This document shows positions 5,532 to 6,863 of a stretch of DNA of 6,863 nt, piece after piece; the first letter of the stretch is position 1; the number at the start of each line of letters is the position of its first letter. The translations under genes and the position numbers were made by a program. Source of the stretch: Planctomycetota bacterium (lineage in GTDB: Bacteria; Planctomycetota; Planctomycetia; Pirellulales; Lacipirellulaceae); NCBI GenBank assembly GCA_022614705.1, contig JAKEIB010000313.1:1-6863 (forward strand). Reading direction: 5' to 3'. The notes beneath the pieces were generated by a model that had not been told where the DNA came from, did no database searches, and worked only from the letters and a program-made list of their open reading frames with translations.

Positions 5532-6494
5532 CTACTTCGTCGATTCGCCCGGCTTCTCGGTCTTCGCCGTCGCCGTCGCCGCGTCCGCCGTCGCCGGCTC
5601 TTCCGTGAAGCGGGCCAGGTACTGCATGTGGCTGTCTGGGCCGCTGAAGCCATAAACCGATTCATCGAGATCCATCTGCTTGTGGATCAGGCGTCCGGCA
5701 TCGATGTCGAACTTGATCGTCCCCTTCTGCAACCGCTGGACGAGCTGCGACTGGACCTTGGGGTCGTTCACGGGCGTGAGCATTTGGGTCTCGACGTTGA
5801 TCGTGGCGACGCCCGCCTCAACCTTGTCGAGTTTGTACCGCTGCCGCGTGGCGACCTTCTTCACGGTGCCGTCATCCAGGCTGACCCGGACCTCGTTGGG
5901 GATCGACCAGGTGCCGCCGGCCTTCACCGGCTCGGCGGGGAAGGGAATCGTCAGGTCGCCGATTCCCGGATTGAACTGCTTTTGCTTGTCGTCGCGCGCG
6001 AGAATGCGGCCGCACTTGTCCATCGTGATTACCGACAGCACCTTGCCCAGCGAAGCGGCGATGTGCTCGTGGCCGGGGGGCGGCGCCCGGTCGGTCGTGC
6101 TGTTGTAGCGGACTTCCTGCCGGCCGGTAACGTTCTGCCACATGTTCACGTCCTCGACGCTGTGCTCGAAGACGATGTTGCCCGTCGGCTCGATGCGGGC
6201 GATCTTCCACAGCTTGGTCGAGACACTCCGCGTGCTGGCGGTCTGGTTGACTCCTTTGATTGTCGTCTCGACGGTGACAAGGTGCACGACCTTGGTGCGA
6301 ATCTCGTCGCCCGCCGCAAACTTGTAAGCGAGCGTGTAGGCTGGCGCGAGGCTGATACTTGCACGATCGAGCGCCGCGGCGACGTCGCTCTTTGGTTTAT
6401 CGGCAGCGGGCGGTTGGTCGTCGGCCCCAGCGGCCAGGGAGATGAGGACGCCCGCGGCGGCAAGCGTCGCCAACAGCAGCAGATTCGATTTCAT
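5532..6494 (-). CDS. Secreted protein of unknown function, DUF6263-like
   Basis: The 320-residue product begins with a signal peptide (MKSNLLLLATLAAAGVLISLAAGA), with a likely cleavage after AGA at residue 24, so it is exported. No lipobox cysteine is present. The mature part starts with a Pro/Ala/Lys-rich linker (25-40) and continues with a beta-rich body (LAYKFAAGDEIRTKVVH, LWKIARIEPTGNIVFEHSVEDVNMW, FPAEPVKAGGTWSIPNEV, GTIKFDIDAGRLIHKQMDLDES) that recalls the DUF6263 family of planctomycetes; the match is from memory and moderate. The tail is Ala/Thr/Glu/Lys-rich (TEEPATADAATATAKTEKPGESTK) and probably flexible. The ATG at 6494 is chosen because AAGGA lies eight bases upstream and the signal peptide starts there; the longer frame would begin inside a repeat. 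No enzyme motif is seen and no function is assigned. Confidence 0.85.
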   Translation of the reverse strand: MKSNLLLLATLAAAGVLISLAAGADDQPPAADKPKSDVAAALDRASISLAPAYTLAYKFAAGDEIRTKVVHLVTVETTIKGVNQTASTRSVSTKLWKIARIEPTGNIVFEHSVEDVNMWQNVTGRQEVRYNSTTDRAPPPGHEHIAASLGKVLSVITMDKCGRILARDDKQKQFNPGIGDLTIPFPAEPVKAGGTWSIPNEVRVSLDDGTVKKVATRQRYKLDKVEAGVATINVETQMLTPVNDPKVQSQLVQRLQKGTIKFDIDAGRLIHKQMDLDESVYGFSGPDSHMQYLARFTEEPATADAATATAKTEKPGESTK

Positions 6495-6502
6495 CGTCGC
6501 AT

Positions 6503-6507
6503 CCTTG
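6503..6507 (-). promoter_or_regulatory. Shine-Dalgarno site of the DUF6263-type gene
   Basis: On the - strand AAGGA precedes the ATG at 6494 by eight bases. It selects that start over an in-frame ATG 45 bases upstream, which lies in the inverted repeat. Confidence 0.55.
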
Positions 6508-6522
6508 CGAGTGATCTGAGCC

Positions 6523-6603
6523 AGCCACGGATGAAACACAGATGAAACACGGATTCAAACAGCGTTCTTCAATCCGTGTTCGATCCGTGTTTCATCCGTG
6601 GCT
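6523..6603. repeat. 81-base inverted repeat built of 11-base units
   Basis: Two 33-base arms (6523-6555 and 6571-6603) are inverted copies matching at 30 of 33 positions, around a 15-base centre. Each arm is AGCCAC followed by 11-base units close to GGATGAAACAC: the left arm has GGATGAAACAC, AGATGAAACAC and a degraded third unit; the right arm, read in reverse, has GGATGAAACAC, GGATCGAACAC and a degraded third. It lies between the NAD kinase and DUF6263-type genes, both on the - strand. Transcribed, it would fold into a long hairpin that could end or protect messages, but no U-run follows. It is likely a dispersed repeat. Confidence 0.85.
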
Positions 6604-6641
6604 AACTCGCTGTGTGATTGCCTGTCTGTGGCCCTACAGAT

Positions 6642-6863
6642 TCACTTCCGATACAAGTTCCCCGCCCAGCCGAGCTTGTCGCGGAGCGTGCGGTAGTAAT
6701 TCTGGCCGCGGCACTCCAGCAGCTTGAAGGTCGGGTCGGCCCGCTCGACGCGCACGCGGTCGTTTCCCGCCAGCTTCCAGAGCGGACGACCATCCACGAC
6801 GACCGTGGTCCCTTCGTTCGGCTGCGGCACGACCACCTCGTACACACGATCGGCCGTGTCGAC
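6642..6863 (-). CDS. nadK: NAD kinase, C-terminal end
   Basis: NAD kinase phosphorylates NAD to NADP using ATP or polyphosphate in the cytoplasm. Only the last 73 residues are here; the frame is open to the right edge, so the gene starts outside the window. The fragment begins VDTADRVYEVVVPQPNEG, then has a VVVDGRPLWKL strand, VRVERADPTFKLLECRGQNYY, and ends RTLRDKLGWAGNLYRK. The pattern Thr-Phe, then Tyr-Tyr, then LR-x-KLGW close to the C-terminus is characteristic of the NAD kinase C-terminal beta domain. The valine GTG at 6845 is internal and not a start. The stop is followed by 147 bases to the next gene, mostly inverted repeat. Family call is from a short fragment but the ending is distinctive. 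Confidence 0.85.
   Translation of the reverse strand, partial: VDTADRVYEVVVPQPNEGTTVVVDGRPLWKLAGNDRVRVERADPTFKLLECRGQNYYRTLRDKLGWAGNLYRK

Noticed and set aside
6495..6539. Fifteen-codon N-terminal extension of the secreted protein
   Set aside because: It would start inside the inverted repeat and place charged residues before the signal peptide; the ATG at 6494 has a ribosome site.
5628..6545. 305-codon open frame on the + strand opposite the secreted protein gene
   Set aside because: The opposite strand has a signal peptide, a ribosome site and a family-like body; this frame is the mirror effect of its codon bias.
6625..6640. TCTGT/ACAGA hairpin just after the NAD kinase stop
   Set aside because: Five base pairs and no U-run; too weak to call a terminator.

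Overview
The window looks like a piece of a GC-rich planctomycete chromosome, most likely close to the order Pirellulales. The reasons are a glycine cleavage operon with glycine decarboxylase split into two subunits (GcvPA and GcvPB), a NAD kinase tail and a secreted protein of planctomycete type, toxin-antitoxin families common in that phylum, and short repeats of the kind that fill planctomycete intergenic DNA. The assignment rests on recognising protein families, not on a database search.

Left and centre, + strand (2-4752): the 3' end of gcvT, then gcvH, gcvPA and gcvPB. These are the T, H and P proteins of the glycine cleavage system, which oxidises glycine to CO2, ammonia, methylene-tetrahydrofolate and NADH. 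The series is interrupted between the two P-protein genes by a compact two-gene cassette (2533-3269): a DUF433-type putative antitoxin and a DUF5615 PIN-like putative toxin that overlap at ATGA. All six genes share one strand with short gaps, so they may be co-transcribed, but a TATAAT box just ahead of the antitoxin ATG suggests the cassette may also have its own, possibly leaderless, start.

Right of the operon, - strand (4780-5456): a second toxin-antitoxin-like pair converges on gcvPB with a 27-base gap. Its PIN-domain gene carries a single in-frame amber codon and is called a pseudogene. Its small partner, overlapping it by ATGA, is intact. Further right on the - strand are a 320-residue secreted protein of DUF6263 type (5532-6494) and the C-terminal end of NAD kinase (6642-6863), which runs off the window.

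Three repeat structures stand out. The first is an 85-base element made of two perfect hairpins inside a closing stem, sitting in frame within gcvT. The second is a five-unit heptamer array that makes up almost the whole gcvH-gcvPA junction, with a short copy at 5514-5527. The third is an 81-base inverted repeat built from 11-base units between the NAD kinase and DUF6263-type genes. No RNA gene, CRISPR array, transposase or convincing terminator was seen, and no stretch longer than 300 bases lacks a gene.
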